The notes: a model not told the origin generated them from the letters alone. Counted from the first letter of the stretch, positions 15,312 to 25,019 are shown. The stretch: 64,000 nt of DNA from Aquimarina acroporae (GCF_023195925.1 NZ_JALPRE010000012.1:1-64000), one strand, 5' to 3'. Made by a program: numbers and translations.

Positions 15312-18300
15312 ATGGTATCTAAATCATATAAAACAACATGTTCGTATTGCGGTGTAGGTTGCGGTATTATAGCAAAGAGAGATTCTAAAGGAGTAATTAC
15401 TGTGGAAGGAGATAAGGATCATCCTGTAAACCGCGGTAAGTTATGTACCAAAGGAATGAATTTACATCATGTGGTTCAGGATAAGAGTGATCGTATTCTT
15501 TATCCGGAAATGAGATGGAGTAAAGGGCACGAACGGCAAAGGGTGTCTTGGGAGCAGGCCATGGGAAGAGCGGCTTCGGTGTTTCAAACAATGATAAAGA
15601 AATACGGCCCAGATAGTGTTGGGTTTTACGTTTCTGGTCAATGTTTAACAGAAGAATATTATTTGGTTAATAAATTGGCTAAAGGATTTATAGGAACCAA
15701 TAACGTAGATACAAATTCTAGATTATGTATGAGCTCCGCGGTGGTAGGGTATAAGCAAGCGTTAGGTGAAGACAGTGTGCCTATAGCATATGAGGATATA
15801 GAGCTTGCAGATTGTTTTATGATCGCCGGTGCAAACCCAGCATGGTGTCATCCAATTTTGTTTAGAAGAATAGAAGCGCACAAAGAAAAAAATCCTAATA
15901 CCAAAATTATTGTTGTTGATCCCAGAAGAACGCAGTCATGTGATATTGCAGATCTTCACTTGCAAATTTTACCTGGTACCGATGTGGTACTATACAATGC
16001 CATAGCAAAACGATTAATTGAAAGAAGAAAAATAGATAAAAACTTTATTGCCAATCATACCGATAACTTTGAAGCTTTAAAAACTTCGTTACAAGCTACT
16101 TCACTTAGTGAAGCTGCCAAAATTTGTGGAATTACCGTTGGTGATATTAAAAAGGCAGCCTCATATATATCTAATGCAAAAGGGTTTATCACGCTATGGG
16201 CTATGGGACTTAATCAAAGTTCTATTGGAGTAAATAAAAATAATGCTTTACTCAATTTATCCTTGCTCACAGGTCATATTGGTAAGCCTGGGTCAGGTCC
16301 TTTTTCTCTTACAGGTCAACCAAATGCAATGGGAGGTAGAGAAGTTGGCGGTATGGCAAATTTATTGGCCGCTCATAAGGATTTGGCCAATGAATCTCAT
16401 CGACGTGAGGTCGCGAATTTTTGGGGAGGTCAAGAGATTTCTGCTAAACCAGGCCTCACTGCTACCGAAATGTTTGATGCTTTAGAAAAAGGAAAATTAA
16501 AAGCCGTTTGGATAATTTGTACCAATCCGTTGGTTAGTCTCCCTAATGCAAACAAAATTGAAAAAGCATTAAAAAACGCAAAATTTGTTATTGTTCAGGA
16601 TATATCACATCGATCCGAAACAACGGAGTATGCAGATTTATTGCTTCCTGCAGCTGGATGGGCAGAGAAGGAGGGGACTATGACTAATAGCGAACGCAGG
16701 ATTACATATTTAAATAAAGTTGTAGATCCTCCCGGAGAAGCATTACCAGATGCAGAGATTTTATGGAATTTTGCTAGAAAAATGAACTACAAAGGGTTCG
16801 ATTATAATTCTGTAGAAGAAGTATATAAAGAGCATTGTAAGCTTACCAAAGGAACAAATATTGATATTTCTGGATTAAGCTATAGGCGTCTTAAAAATGA
16901 GGGGAGTTTTCAATGGCCGGTGCCTGAAACCAACCATTCTGGAACCCCTAGATTGTTTGAAAATAAAAAGTTCTACACAGATACCGGGAATGCGAAGTTT
17001 GTAGTTCCCAGATTTACTAAACCTACTTCAGAACTTTTAACAGACAGCTACCCGTTAATATTGACTACAGGAAGAGTAAGAGATCAATGGCATACGAGAA
17101 CAAAAACAGGTAAGGTTAATAGGTTGCTTACTCATATTCCTGATCCCTATCTGGAAATAAATAGGGTAGATGCTTTTTTGAGAGAGCTAAAAGAAGGTAA
17201 CATTGCAGTAGTTCAAAGTAAGCGAGGTAAGGTACAGGTGAAAATAAAAATATCAGATGCAATTGGTAAAGGAGTGGTTTTTCTACCCATGCACTGGGGT
17301 AAGGTTTTAGGAAATGACTTTGGTAGGGCAAATAACTTAACTACTAGTATTGTAGATCCTATTTCTAAGGAACCAGATTTTAAGTTTTCGGCTGTACAGG
17401 TTTCAAAATATAAGAAGGAAAAACAAAAGATTTGTATCGTTGGTGCTGGCACAGCTGCATATCGTTTTATTCAAACATACAGAGAGTATAATAAAGAAGA
17501 TGAGATTGTAGTATTCTCTAAAGAGCCGTATCCATTTTATAATAGAGTATTGCTTCCAGAATATGTAAGTGAAGAATTGAAGTGGGAACAATTGCAGAAA
17601 ATGCGAGAAGGAAGTATGGAATCTCTTAATGTGACTTTATTTACTTCAAATCCAATAGAAGAAATCAACCGGGAAGAAAAATGTATCATTGATAGTAATG
17701 GAGTAAAGCATACTTATGATGTTATTTTGATGGCAACGGGTAGTAGGGCTTTTGTTCCTAAAGAAGTGCCATTGCATTTGCCGGGAAGGTTCACCATGAG
17801 AAATCGAGGAGATGCTGATAAACTCAAACATTACTTAAATCAAACCGGCTTGCCAGAAAAAGAGCAGCATGTTACTATTGTTGGAGGAGGATTGCTAGGT
17901 TTAGAGTTAGCTGCTGCCCTGCGAAAAAAAGAAATAAAAATAACCATTGTACAGCGAGGAAATCGACTTATGGAGCGACAATTAGATATTGTAGCAAGTC
18001 GTTTATTAGCCGAGGATGTGATTGAAAAGGGAATACAGATTCATTTTGATAACGAAGTCGATACTGTTTTTAATCAAAAAGAAGGTGATCTTCAAGTGAA
18101 CTTAAAATCTGGAAAGTCATTCAATTGTAACGCTGTTGTGTATTCTATTGGTACGATCCCTAATATAGACCTAGCCAAGAAAAATGGCTTAAAATTTAGA
18201 AGGGGGATTTTGGTAAATCAATATTTACAATCTAGTGATCCAGATATTTTTGCAATTGGAGAGATAGCAGAGTTCGAAGGGAATTTATATGGTATTACTG

Positions 18301-18830
18301 CAGCTGCAGAGCAGCAGGCCGATATTGTGGCAAAGTATTTACTAGGAGACTATAGTGCTATTTATAAGGGATCTGTGTTTATGAACATCTTAAAGTTTGA
18401 AGATTTAGACCTGTGTAGTATTGGCAATATAGATATCCCTAAAAACGATCCATCGTATGAAGAAGTGATCCTGATGGATGTTAGAAAACGCTTCTATAAA
18501 AAGTGTATTGTTAAAGATGATCGATTGTTAGGCGCTATACTAATGGGAGATAAAAATGAATTCGCAGATTTTAAAAGGTTGATAGAAGAGAAGATTGAGT
18601 TGTCTGAAAAAAGAGAAGAGTTACTACGATCTGTAAACTCGGGAGAGCCAGTATTGGGTAAGCTTATTTGTTCTTGTAGTCAAGTAGGGGAAGGAAATTT
18701 GGAAGAAGCAATCAAGTCTGGTTGTAATGATTTTGCGGAGTTATGCTCCAAGACGGGTGCTGGTTTAGGTTGTGGTAGCTGTAAGCCAGAGGTAAAAGAA
18801 GTGTTGAATCAGATGTTACAAATGGCTTAG
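15312..18830 (+). CDS. nasC: Assimilatory nitrate reductase fused to NAD(P)H oxidoreductase and BFD [2Fe-2S] domains
   Basis: An 1172-residue cytoplasmic fusion. Residues 1 to about 690 form a molybdopterin bis-MGD oxidoreductase of the NasA/NarB type, with an N-terminal [4Fe-4S] motif C10-x2-C13-x3-C17-x27-C45, the DTNSRLCMSS segment and a C-terminal molydopterin-dinucleotide-binding domain (TGRVRDQWHTRTKTGKV). From about 697 a Rossmann FAD/NAD(P)H disulfide-oxidoreductase-like domain follows (ICIVGAGTAAYRF, later VTIVGGGLLGLELAAAL), as in NirB. Near 1119 a BFD-like [2Fe-2S] domain starts (CSCSQVGEG...CGSCKP). The fusion combines the catalytic and electron-input subunits that are separate in Klebsiella. 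It reduces nitrate to nitrite with NAD(P)H. It heads an operon with the rubredoxin fusion 2 bp downstream. The molybdenum cofactor genes are not in the window. Confidence 0.9.
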   Translation: MVSKSYKTTCSYCGVGCGIIAKRDSKGVITVEGDKDHPVNRGKLCTKGMNLHHVVQDKSDRILYPEMRWSKGHERQRVSWEQAMGRAASVFQTMIKKYGPDSVGFYVSGQCLTEEYYLVNKLAKGFIGTNNVDTNSRLCMSSAVVGYKQALGEDSVPIAYEDIELADCFMIAGANPAWCHPILFRRIEAHKEKNPNTKIIVVDPRRTQSCDIADLHLQILPGTDVVLYNAIAKRLIERRKIDKNFIANHTDNFEALKTSLQATSLSEAAKICGITVGDIKKAASYISNAKGFITLWAMGLNQSSIGVNKNNALLNLSLLTGHIGKPGSGPFSLTGQPNAMGGREVGGMANLLAAHKDLANESHRREVANFWGGQEISAKPGLTATEMFDALEKGKLKAVWIICTNPLVSLPNANKIEKALKNAKFVIVQDISHRSETTEYADLLLPAAGWAEKEGTMTNSERRITYLNKVVDPPGEALPDAEILWNFARKMNYKGFDYNSVEEVYKEHCKLTKGTNIDISGLSYRRLKNEGSFQWPVPETNHSGTPRLFENKKFYTDTGNAKFVVPRFTKPTSELLTDSYPLILTTGRVRDQWHTRTKTGKVNRLLTHIPDPYLEINRVDAFLRELKEGNIAVVQSKRGKVQVKIKISDAIGKGVVFLPMHWGKVLGNDFGRANNLTTSIVDPISKEPDFKFSAVQVSKYKKEKQKICIVGAGTAAYRFIQTYREYNKEDEIVVFSKEPYPFYNRVLLPEYVSEELKWEQLQKMREGSMESLNVTLFTSNPIEEINREEKCIIDSNGVKHTYDVILMATGSRAFVPKEVPLHLPGRFTMRNRGDADKLKHYLNQTGLPEKEQHVTIVGGGLLGLELAAALRKKEIKITIVQRGNRLMERQLDIVASRLLAEDVIEKGIQIHFDNEVDTVFNQKEGDLQVNLKSGKSFNCNAVVYSIGTIPNIDLAKKNGLKFRRGILVNQYLQSSDPDIFAIGEIAEFEGNLYGITAAAEQQADIVAKYLLGDYSAIYKGSVFMNILKFEDLDLCSIGNIDIPKNDPSYEEVILMDVRKRFYKKCIVKDDRLLGAILMGDKNEFADFKRLIEEKIELSEKREELLRSVNSGEPVLGKLICSCSQVGEGNLEEAIKSGCNDFAELCSKTGAGLGCGSCKPEVKEVLNQMLQMA

Positions 18831-18832
18831 CT

Positions 18833-20281
18833 ATGAAAGAAGTAGATAGATCATTACATAGAGTTGATATTAAAGGAGGAGTGATGTCTCCGGTAGAATT
18901 ACAGCATATTATAGAATATGCCAAAAAATTAGGATTAGACTTTTTTCATTTTGGTTCGCGGCAGGATATTATTTTCCCTTTGAAAGATAAGACCGGGAAT
19001 TTGTTAACAGATCATGAATCGTATGATGCGTCCTTTTTCACTTCCGACGAAAAGCAAAATATTAGTTGTTCATATGTTTCTATAGACATATTTAATGCTA
19101 CTGTTTGGTTAAGGGGGACAACCTATTTATATATTCTCGAGGAATTTAGATATCAACCTACTTTAAAAATTAATATTGTAGATGCAAAACAACAAATAGT
19201 GCCATTGTTTTCTGGAGATTTGAATTTTATTGCTTCAGACTATGAAGATTACTGGTATTTGTTTTTGAAGTTGCCGGGTTGGGGTGAAGGTTATTACCCA
19301 GCGTTAATTTATACTTGGGATATAGCAAAAATAGCCAAGGCGATTGAAGAAGAATATGGTAATTTAAATGATATAAATGAGCTTTTTTATGTGCTTAATG
19401 AAAAGCTTCAAACAAATAATAGAGTAGTAGAAAAGGAACTTCAATTGAGTTTTAGGCCATTTCCCTATTATGAAGGAATGAACAAAATGGGGATTAATGA
19501 ATACTGGTTAGGACTTTATTGGAGAAATAATCAATATGATATTGATTTTTTGAAGGTATTGTGCGAGTTCTGTGTAGAGCACAGAATAGGAAAGATATGT
19601 CTTACTCCTTGGAAATCATTTATTCTAAAAGGAATACCAAAAGAAAGTAAGTTAGCTCTAGAAAAGTTGTTAGGACAATTTGGGATAAATATAAGACATT
19701 CTGCGCTGGAGTTAAATTGGCATTTACCTGTAAATAATAAACGTGCATTTGATCTCAAGAAATTTTTGGTAATGAATTTTGATCAAAATGATATAAGTAC
19801 CTATGGTCTAACTTTTGGTATCACAGCGAACAGAAATCAAAAACGCTACTTTACCTCTGTGATGATTGAGGAAAACAAAATGCCTGAAGATATATCAGAT
19901 TTTGTGATAAGACCTACTTATAATGTTTTATATGCAAAGAACTTTAATCCTAATTCTAAAACATATGTTTCTTATGCACAAGATGTGGATCAGATGGATT
20001 TGCCAGGGCTTCTTCTAGAACTTACCAAAACCTATTTTAGTAATCTTGGGACAGATGATAGCGAGCAAAATGTTAATTTATCAAAGAAAAAAGAAGTTGT
20101 TCAGGTTGAGGTATTTCAATGTATGGATTGTAAAACTCTCTATGACCCTTCAATAGGGGATTTGGTAAACAATATTCCTGCGGGAATAGACTTTAAGGAT
20201 TTGCCTGACGATTATTGTTGTTCTTTGTGTGAGTCACCAAAATCCAGTTTCGAAAGAATCACCTTAGAAGTTACTTCATAA
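18833..20281 (+). CDS. Sulfite/nitrite-reductase-like protein without siroheme cysteines, fused to rubredoxin
   Basis: A 482-residue protein starting 2 bp after the nitrate reductase stop. The first 60 residues (DIKGGVMSPVELQHIIEYAKKLG...GSRQDIIFPL) resemble the ferredoxin-like half domain of nitrite/sulfite reductases. A second such half appears near 245-290 (IGKICLTPWKSFILKGIP). The C(x5)C...C(x3)C set that binds siroheme and [4Fe-4S] is absent. The C-terminus (about 425-475) is rubredoxin-like, with CMDC (430-433) and CSLC (463-466) and a Tyr-rich loop; the usual glycines after the cysteines are replaced by Lys and Glu. I infer an electron-transfer protein working with the nitrate reductase or a nitrite reductase encoded elsewhere. 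Rubredoxin call firm; scaffold call moderate. Confidence 0.7.
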   Translation: MKEVDRSLHRVDIKGGVMSPVELQHIIEYAKKLGLDFFHFGSRQDIIFPLKDKTGNLLTDHESYDASFFTSDEKQNISCSYVSIDIFNATVWLRGTTYLYILEEFRYQPTLKINIVDAKQQIVPLFSGDLNFIASDYEDYWYLFLKLPGWGEGYYPALIYTWDIAKIAKAIEEEYGNLNDINELFYVLNEKLQTNNRVVEKELQLSFRPFPYYEGMNKMGINEYWLGLYWRNNQYDIDFLKVLCEFCVEHRIGKICLTPWKSFILKGIPKESKLALEKLLGQFGINIRHSALELNWHLPVNNKRAFDLKKFLVMNFDQNDISTYGLTFGITANRNQKRYFTSVMIEENKMPEDISDFVIRPTYNVLYAKNFNPNSKTYVSYAQDVDQMDLPGLLLELTKTYFSNLGTDDSEQNVNLSKKKEVVQVEVFQCMDCKTLYDPSIGDLVNNIPAGIDFKDLPDDYCCSLCESPKSSFERITLEVTS

Positions 20282-20462
20282 ACAATAATAAGCATTCTTA
20301 CCTCTTAATTTAATATTTCGTTAACAGTATTAGGGAGATTATTGTTGCCTTTAGCGATGTTTTCCTGTCATGTAACTCTAAAAAAAATGAAATTTCTTAG
20401 TTTATGAATTAGGAAATAAATAATTTATATAAATCTTTTTTTTATAAAATGCAATAATTTGA

Positions 20463-20504
20463 CATGACCCCTGTTTTTTTGGGGGTATGTTTTATTTTTT
20501 TAAA
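20463..20504 (+). terminator. Probable terminator of the nas operon
   Basis: ACCCC (20467-20471) pairs with GGGGT (20482-20486), extended by CAT/ATG across a one-base bulge, and is followed by a T-rich run (TTTTATTTTTTT). It lies about 180 bp after the rubredoxin-fusion stop. Confidence 0.5.
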
Positions 20505-20573
20505 CATTAATGCATAGATTTGTTATGAAAATAAGGGGGTAATAGATTAAATATTTATTATTTTTTGATTTTA

Positions 20574-20592
20574 ACCCTATTTTTTATAGGGT
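20574..20592. repeat. Short hairpin upstream of the 110-aa gene
   Basis: ACCCTAT (20574-20580) and ATAGGGT (20586-20592) form a perfect 7-bp stem with a T5 loop, about 70 bp before the next ATG. There is no strong T-run directly after it, so it may be a weak terminator, a 5'-UTR hairpin or a binding site. Confidence 0.4.
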
Positions 20593-20660
20593 GTAATTTT
20601 TAAAAGTGTGAATTATGAACAAAGAACCCTTTTAAAAAACAGAATTAGTAACCAAATTTT

Positions 20661-20993
20661 ATGTCTATGAATTTAGAAGAAGTAATAATAGCGTCTATAT
20701 CAGAGTTTTTAAATGTTGAGGTACATAGAGATACTGAGACTTTAGATTTATCATCAAAGATTGAAATTGTGCAAAAAAGAATGGCAGAAAAACTTCGAAA
20801 TACCACTACTGCTGCCTACAGTAACGGTTTAAAAAGTTATGAATATGAAATGTTTTTCAGCAGTAACCCAAATGACATGATCAAAATTGATGGCTGGATT
20901 CCTATTGAAACCGATAAATTAGGAAAAGAAGATGAAATTTCAGAATACATTGAAATAGGATTATTAAGGAAAATAGAAGCGCAATACAGCTAA
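20661..20993 (+). CDS. Conserved-looking small hypothetical protein
   Basis: 110 residues, starting MSMNLEEVIIASISEFLNVEV; the second Met at 20667 is an equal choice. It has no signal peptide, membrane helix or cysteine, and is acidic with a predicted helical N-terminal half and mixed C-terminal half (MIKIDGWIPIETDKLG). Codon use matches the neighbours. It is a single-gene unit: a hairpin precedes it and a strong terminator follows it. I do not recognise a family. It could be a small cytoplasmic regulator or part of the nitrate region, but nothing in the sequence shows this. Confidence 0.65.
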   Translation: MSMNLEEVIIASISEFLNVEVHRDTETLDLSSKIEIVQKRMAEKLRNTTTAAYSNGLKSYEYEMFFSSNPNDMIKIDGWIPIETDKLGKEDEISEYIEIGLLRKIEAQYS

Positions 20994-21093
20994 CAAACAT
21001 TAGTTATTAGTATATTTGAAAGATTTGCAATTCTTAAGATATATTATCAACCACAATAAATACATAAGATTGCATAATTAGTTTTTAAGTTTT

Positions 21094-21127
21094 AAGATCA
21101 TGGCTTTCCGCCATGATCTTTTTTTAT
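21094..21127 (+). terminator. Strong intrinsic terminator
   Basis: AAGATCATGGC (21094-21104) pairs perfectly with GCCATGATCTT (21110-21120) around a TTTCC loop, followed by a T-run. It ends the 110-residue gene and overlaps the convergent lipoprotein gene's 3' end. Confidence 0.85.
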
Positions 21128-21636
21128 CTGTGAAAATCTCGGTCTTTTACCTCGATGTCTTCTGCTACCAAAGTATCTTCAAATGTACTTTCAGATGAAA
21201 ACTGTTTGTGCCTAAATCTAATTCTAAGAGTGTCTTTGGTGAGTTGAAGAATTTTGAAATATTTATAATTCGTTTTGGTCTTAAGGAGTTCTGGTAACTG
21301 TGCACTGGTGAGTTTAATAAATGAATATCCTTTTTTGTCTTTAGTTATTTCCCAGTTACCACTTAATGATGCACCGCAATTCGCATGTTCTTCACTGTTA
21401 TCTTTAAAACTTAAGTCGGGCTTATAGGTTATTCTATAGGAGAGAAAGCATCCACTCATATTCATTCGAGTACCATTATTATATCTCCAGGCAAGTTTCC
21501 AGGTTTTTCCGGACTCATGTGCTATCAAAGACAATGCATTTTTGGGTAATTCAAAAGGTTTCTCCTTAGTGGTCGAGCAGGAAATAAAAAGGATAAACAT
21601 TGCTATTAGTGTAAAATTGATATATGGTTTTTTCAT
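21124..21636 (-). CDS. Lipocalin-like lipoprotein
   Basis: 170 residues. MKKPYINFTLIAMFILFISCSTTKEK has a lipobox with Cys20. The mature part (KTWKLAWRYNNGTRM, LSYRITYKPDLSFKD, LSGNWEITKDKKGYSFIKL, YKYFKILQLTKDTLRIRFR) follows the strand order of small lipocalin-like domains, which begin with a W-x-L strand and end in a strand with L-x-L-x-F. Such proteins are common single-gene envelope lipoproteins in Flavobacteriia and bind unknown ligands. Its 3' end meets the terminator of the convergent gene. Family call moderate, function unknown. Confidence 0.65.
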   Translation of the reverse strand: MKKPYINFTLIAMFILFISCSTTKEKPFELPKNALSLIAHESGKTWKLAWRYNNGTRMNMSGCFLSYRITYKPDLSFKDNSEEHANCGASLSGNWEITKDKKGYSFIKLTSAQLPELLKTKTNYKYFKILQLTKDTLRIRFRHKQFSSESTFEDTLVAEDIEVKDRDFHR

Positions 21637-21776
21637 TGGAAAGAATTGAAATAGTGAGATGAGTTCTAGATAAGCAATATAGATAATTGTTAATACTTAT
21701 GTGTAAAAGTATTCTCTTTATATGCAAATATGACGCTGTTTAAGTTCTATTTTAGCAGAATAATCATAATGGTAAT

Positions 21777-21965
21777 ATGACAGAATACGTACTTTTGACA
21801 GAGGACCAAAATTATTTTGTTGAATATCTAATCGGTGAATTGGTTTTGTCCAATAGTATAAGTGAGGCCATGAAGTTTAACGATGAGAATCTTGCTTTAC
21901 GCTTTAAGCATATGTTACATAAATCATGTGAATTAGTAACTAGTGTCAATACTTACATAGGGTAG
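21777..21965 (+). CDS. Small hypothetical protein
   Basis: 62 residues, MTEYVLLTEDQNYFVEYLIGELVLSN, acidic at the start and basic near the end, with no signal peptide or long hydrophobic helix. It fills the gap between the divergent lipoprotein gene and the convergent S41 peptidase gene (7 bp between stops). The amino-acid make-up looks like a real protein rather than random AT-rich translation, but I recognise no family and see no perfect promoter. It may be a small regulator, or a chance frame. Confidence 0.4.
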   Translation: MTEYVLLTEDQNYFVEYLIGELVLSNSISEAMKFNDENLALRFKHMLHKSCELVTSVNTYIG

Positions 21966-21972
21966 GTGAATT

Positions 21973-23436
21973 TTACTTATTCCCTCCACCGACAAGTTTA
22001 AAAATGTAGTCCAGAACAGGATCTCTTCCTTGAATTAAATCACTCCTGGTTATCGAAATATATTTATCTGGTGGTATTCCCGAACCCCTGGTAATACTCA
22101 GATCCTTAACATAATGGGTTATTTTCTCCATATACAATATAAGTTGTATACCGGTATTGGGTAATTCATAGTAAGCTGGAAATTCTCCTATGTGGAAATA
22201 GTAACCTCCTGCAATTTCTTCACCTAACAATACGATATTTGGATCGTTCTTTACATTTAAAGCAAAATTGGCTGCGGCAGAAGTATTGATGCCACTACCA
22301 AGTACATAAACTTTTCCTTTAAAACGATTTTCATCGGGCACCATAAGGCTTTCCATATCATCAAAATTTAATTTCCATCCATCATAAACAGGATGGTATC
22401 TAAACTTGTTCTCAAGAAATTCTTTTTCATTTAAAAATGACTTAACAACATATTTTTTTTCTGGGATAGATAGAGAAACAACATATTCATTTTGATATTG
22501 TTTAAAAGTTTTAGAAGTAATAAATGAAAATAAGTGTACTGCATTTGCTCGATAACCGCCATCGTTCTGTCTAATATCTATAATCAGATTTTTTACCTTT
22601 TTAGCGTTTATTTCCTTGAATATTTTGGTAAGGTTGGACTGAAATAGTTGGACGTCATTTCGGAAAGAATTGATGACTAGAATAGCTGTATTGGATTCAT
22701 TTTTATAATATACAAAAGGTTGTAGGTTTCCAATATATTTATCAAAATAATCGAAACCATTTTTTTTCTGGTGATAGCTTGCGAAATAAGAGTTGCGTTT
22801 CAAATTTCTCAGCTTAACTTTTACAAAAGATTCGGCTTCAATAGTTGTAGTTTTTTCATCTCCTTCTGGAGTGATATAAGAAATTTCGAATGTTTTGGTA
22901 ACACCGTATTCATATGCATAAAACAAACCAAATTTCAGCTCTAAATCTCTATACTTTTTGGTTAAATTGTTACCATCACTCGGAGTGTATTTTTTTAAAT
23001 CATGAATTATTTTAGAAGTTTTCTTATGATTTATTTTTTTAATTTCTGATCCAATAGGAATATCATGATCTTCTGTATCTGTGTAGAATTTTGCATTAAT
23101 TATTTTCAAAATGAGTGGAAAATAATATCTATCGGTTTTTAAGGTTTGTGGGGCTAAAAGCTTTAAATTACCATCCTTAATTTGATCAGCAATAGCTACC
23201 ATTTTTTTATATCCATCTAAATCAGTAAGCCCTTCTTTAATAGAATCTTTGGTTGTCTCGAATATAATATCGAGCGAATCTTGAGTGATATATTCATATA
23301 GGCCAGGATGTCCTTTTTTTAGAATACGCTCGAAAATATCTAAATCTTTCCTTAAAGCTGTAGAATCAATAGATTTTTGAGCAGAAATAGAATGGATGGT
23401 GATCCAAAAAAGTACAAGAAAATGTATTTTTTGCAT
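21973..23436 (-). CDS. S41-family (C-terminal-processing-like) peptidase, exported
   Basis: 487 residues with a signal peptide ending near VSAQ-type sequence (MQKIHFLVLFWITIHSISAQ). The C-terminal half is an S41/tail-specific peptidase fold: NTAILVINSFRND, LIIDIRQNDGGYRANAVHLFSF, then KVYVLGSGINTSAAANFAL, in which the Ser of NTSAA is the predicted nucleophile, and IVLLGEEIAGG. A PDZ-like region should lie in the middle but is not obvious. Proteins of this type in Bacteroidota are periplasmic or surface peptidases of unknown substrate. It ends convergently with the small gene before it. Confidence 0.82.
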   Translation of the reverse strand: MQKIHFLVLFWITIHSISAQKSIDSTALRKDLDIFERILKKGHPGLYEYITQDSLDIIFETTKDSIKEGLTDLDGYKKMVAIADQIKDGNLKLLAPQTLKTDRYYFPLILKIINAKFYTDTEDHDIPIGSEIKKINHKKTSKIIHDLKKYTPSDGNNLTKKYRDLELKFGLFYAYEYGVTKTFEISYITPEGDEKTTTIEAESFVKVKLRNLKRNSYFASYHQKKNGFDYFDKYIGNLQPFVYYKNESNTAILVINSFRNDVQLFQSNLTKIFKEINAKKVKNLIIDIRQNDGGYRANAVHLFSFITSKTFKQYQNEYVVSLSIPEKKYVVKSFLNEKEFLENKFRYHPVYDGWKLNFDDMESLMVPDENRFKGKVYVLGSGINTSAAANFALNVKNDPNIVLLGEEIAGGYYFHIGEFPAYYELPNTGIQLILYMEKITHYVKDLSITRGSGIPPDKYISITRSDLIQGRDPVLDYIFKLVGGGNK

Positions 23437-23550
23437 TATTAGAACCTAGAATGTTTGTGTACTATTAACTTATTTTTATGCAACGGTGTTGCAAACTTTG
23501 TTTTCCCTTGGTAAAGGTAACGAATTGTATTTTGATTTGTTGTAAACAAA

Positions 23551-23580
23551 AAAGAGTGTCGATTTTTGACACTCTCTTTT
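23551..23580 (-). terminator. Intrinsic terminator of the carboxypeptidase-regulatory-domain gene
   Basis: GAGTGTC (23554-23560) and GACACTC (23568-23574) form the stem; read leftward the T-run follows (bases 23546-23553 are A/T-rich on the plus strand). It lies about 25 bp after the stop of the 23603-24877 gene. The plus-strand reading also has a T-run, so it may be bidirectional. Confidence 0.75.
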
Positions 23581-23602
23581 CTAAAAAGTTATCGTTATTT
23601 GG

Positions 23603-24877
23603 TTAATTTAATTTTCTTAACTGTTTTTGTATTTTCTTAATTGCAGATTCGATAGATTTTTCTGGTTCTATTACGTTATATTCTCCCCAAAACTTTGGAT
23701 CAGAAAAACCAGAGGCTTCATCACTAATTACTACAGAAGATTTTAAACGTTCTTTGGGTTTTAAGGTTTCATTGTCGATATTTTTTCTCCAGTCGGTAAT
23801 AGCCATTTCAACGTTAAGCTTATAATTAGAATTAAATAATTTCTTTCTCCAATTAATCTTAACAGCTAAATCTATTCTACCATAACCATAATACCATCTA
23901 CCATTTTTTTGTCGATAATCGATATGATAAGTTGCTTCTGTGAAATAAACTCTAGCATTGTTAGGTTTTTTTCTAACAAACATTTTACTTACTTCTTCCT
24001 TATCTTCCATGTTCAGACTATATACTGCTTTTGTTAGTGCTAGAGTTTCTGCATCAATATATAATTTACCAAAATATAGAGGTTCTTCGATATTAGGACG
24101 TTGTTTAAAGTTCAAAACATAGATATATCTATTGTTGATTTTGGTAGATTTATCAAAGGCGAATTGATAAAAATTCAACATTTCCTGAGTAAATACATTT
24201 TCAGGGTTCTTCATCACATCAATATACAAAGTGGTTGTTGGCCCACCTTGTAGCTTCAGTGTTAGGGTATCCAGTTTTTTATAGTCTGCACTTTTTCTAG
24301 CTCTATAAAGCTTAACGATATCTGTTTTTTTAGAACTGTATGGGTTTTTATAAACATCTACTACAGCCTCAGAGAGCGATACATAAGTTCTTCTTTTTTT
24401 AATGGTTTCTCTATAAAAAGCGGTCATAATTGCACTGTGATCTAGATAATTATCACCTTTTTTCTTCATTACTGCCCTAATAAGCGCTTCTGGATTTTTT
24501 GGATCTATATTTACTTCAGAAAGTTCAGTAACCGAAAGATTTAGTCTTATTTTTAGCTCACTGGTAAAGTTAGAGAGTTTTATTACCTCGTTATTGTATC
24601 CCAAATGAGATATGGTTAGTTCTCCGTTGTTTTGATCTGCAGGAACTTTTAATAAAAATTCTCCTTCATCATTTGTAACGGTAGATATATTACTATTGCT
24701 TAAAGATATGGTGGCAGATACAATAGGTCGGTTGGTTTCATTATCGACTACTATTCCTTTATATTCGGTATGATTAGATTGAAAGGCACTTATAGGTGCA
24801 GAAAAGCCAATTATCAAAAAAAGGAACAGTAAAAAAGCCGGATAGTTAGTAGTTTGAAAAATACTTTTTTTGTTCAT
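23603..24877 (-). CDS. Carboxypeptidase-like regulatory domain outer-membrane/periplasmic protein
   Basis: 424 residues. Signal peptide to about residue 32 (LFLIIGFSAPISAFQ). A carboxypeptidase D regulatory-like domain follows (YKGIVVDNETNRPIVSATISLSNSNISTVTNDEGEFLLKVP, to about residue 110). The remainder (110-424) is a conserved Bacteroidota region beginning LSEVNIDPKNPEALIRAVMKKKGDNYLDH and rich in Tyr and strand-like segments. Proteins of this layout are single-gene envelope components of unknown role, related to the N-terminal extension of TonB receptors but without plug or barrel. It ends in its own terminator. Confidence 0.75.
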   Translation of the reverse strand: MNKKSIFQTTNYPAFLLFLFLIIGFSAPISAFQSNHTEYKGIVVDNETNRPIVSATISLSNSNISTVTNDEGEFLLKVPADQNNGELTISHLGYNNEVIKLSNFTSELKIRLNLSVTELSEVNIDPKNPEALIRAVMKKKGDNYLDHSAIMTAFYRETIKKRRTYVSLSEAVVDVYKNPYSSKKTDIVKLYRARKSADYKKLDTLTLKLQGGPTTTLYIDVMKNPENVFTQEMLNFYQFAFDKSTKINNRYIYVLNFKQRPNIEEPLYFGKLYIDAETLALTKAVYSLNMEDKEEVSKMFVRKKPNNARVYFTEATYHIDYRQKNGRWYYGYGRIDLAVKINWRKKLFNSNYKLNVEMAITDWRKNIDNETLKPKERLKSSVVISDEASGFSDPKFWGEYNVIEPEKSIESAIKKIQKQLRKLN

Positions 24878-25019
24878 AGCTCGAGTTTTAGGTTCAAATT
24901 CTCTTTATAACACAAAAATCTTAACAGACAAGATAACAAATTTTGACGAGGTATATATTTACAAAATAGTTAAAAAAGACTATTTGTTATGCCTTGTCGC
25001 ACTTCTCTTAAGCTTTTTG

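Larger units (their letters stand above)
20282..20660. other. Intergenic stretch with two hairpins
   Basis: About 380 AT-rich bases between the nas operon and the next small gene. It holds the terminator-like hairpin at 20463-20504 and a second hairpin at 20574-20592; I see no open frame worth calling. Confidence 0.5.
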
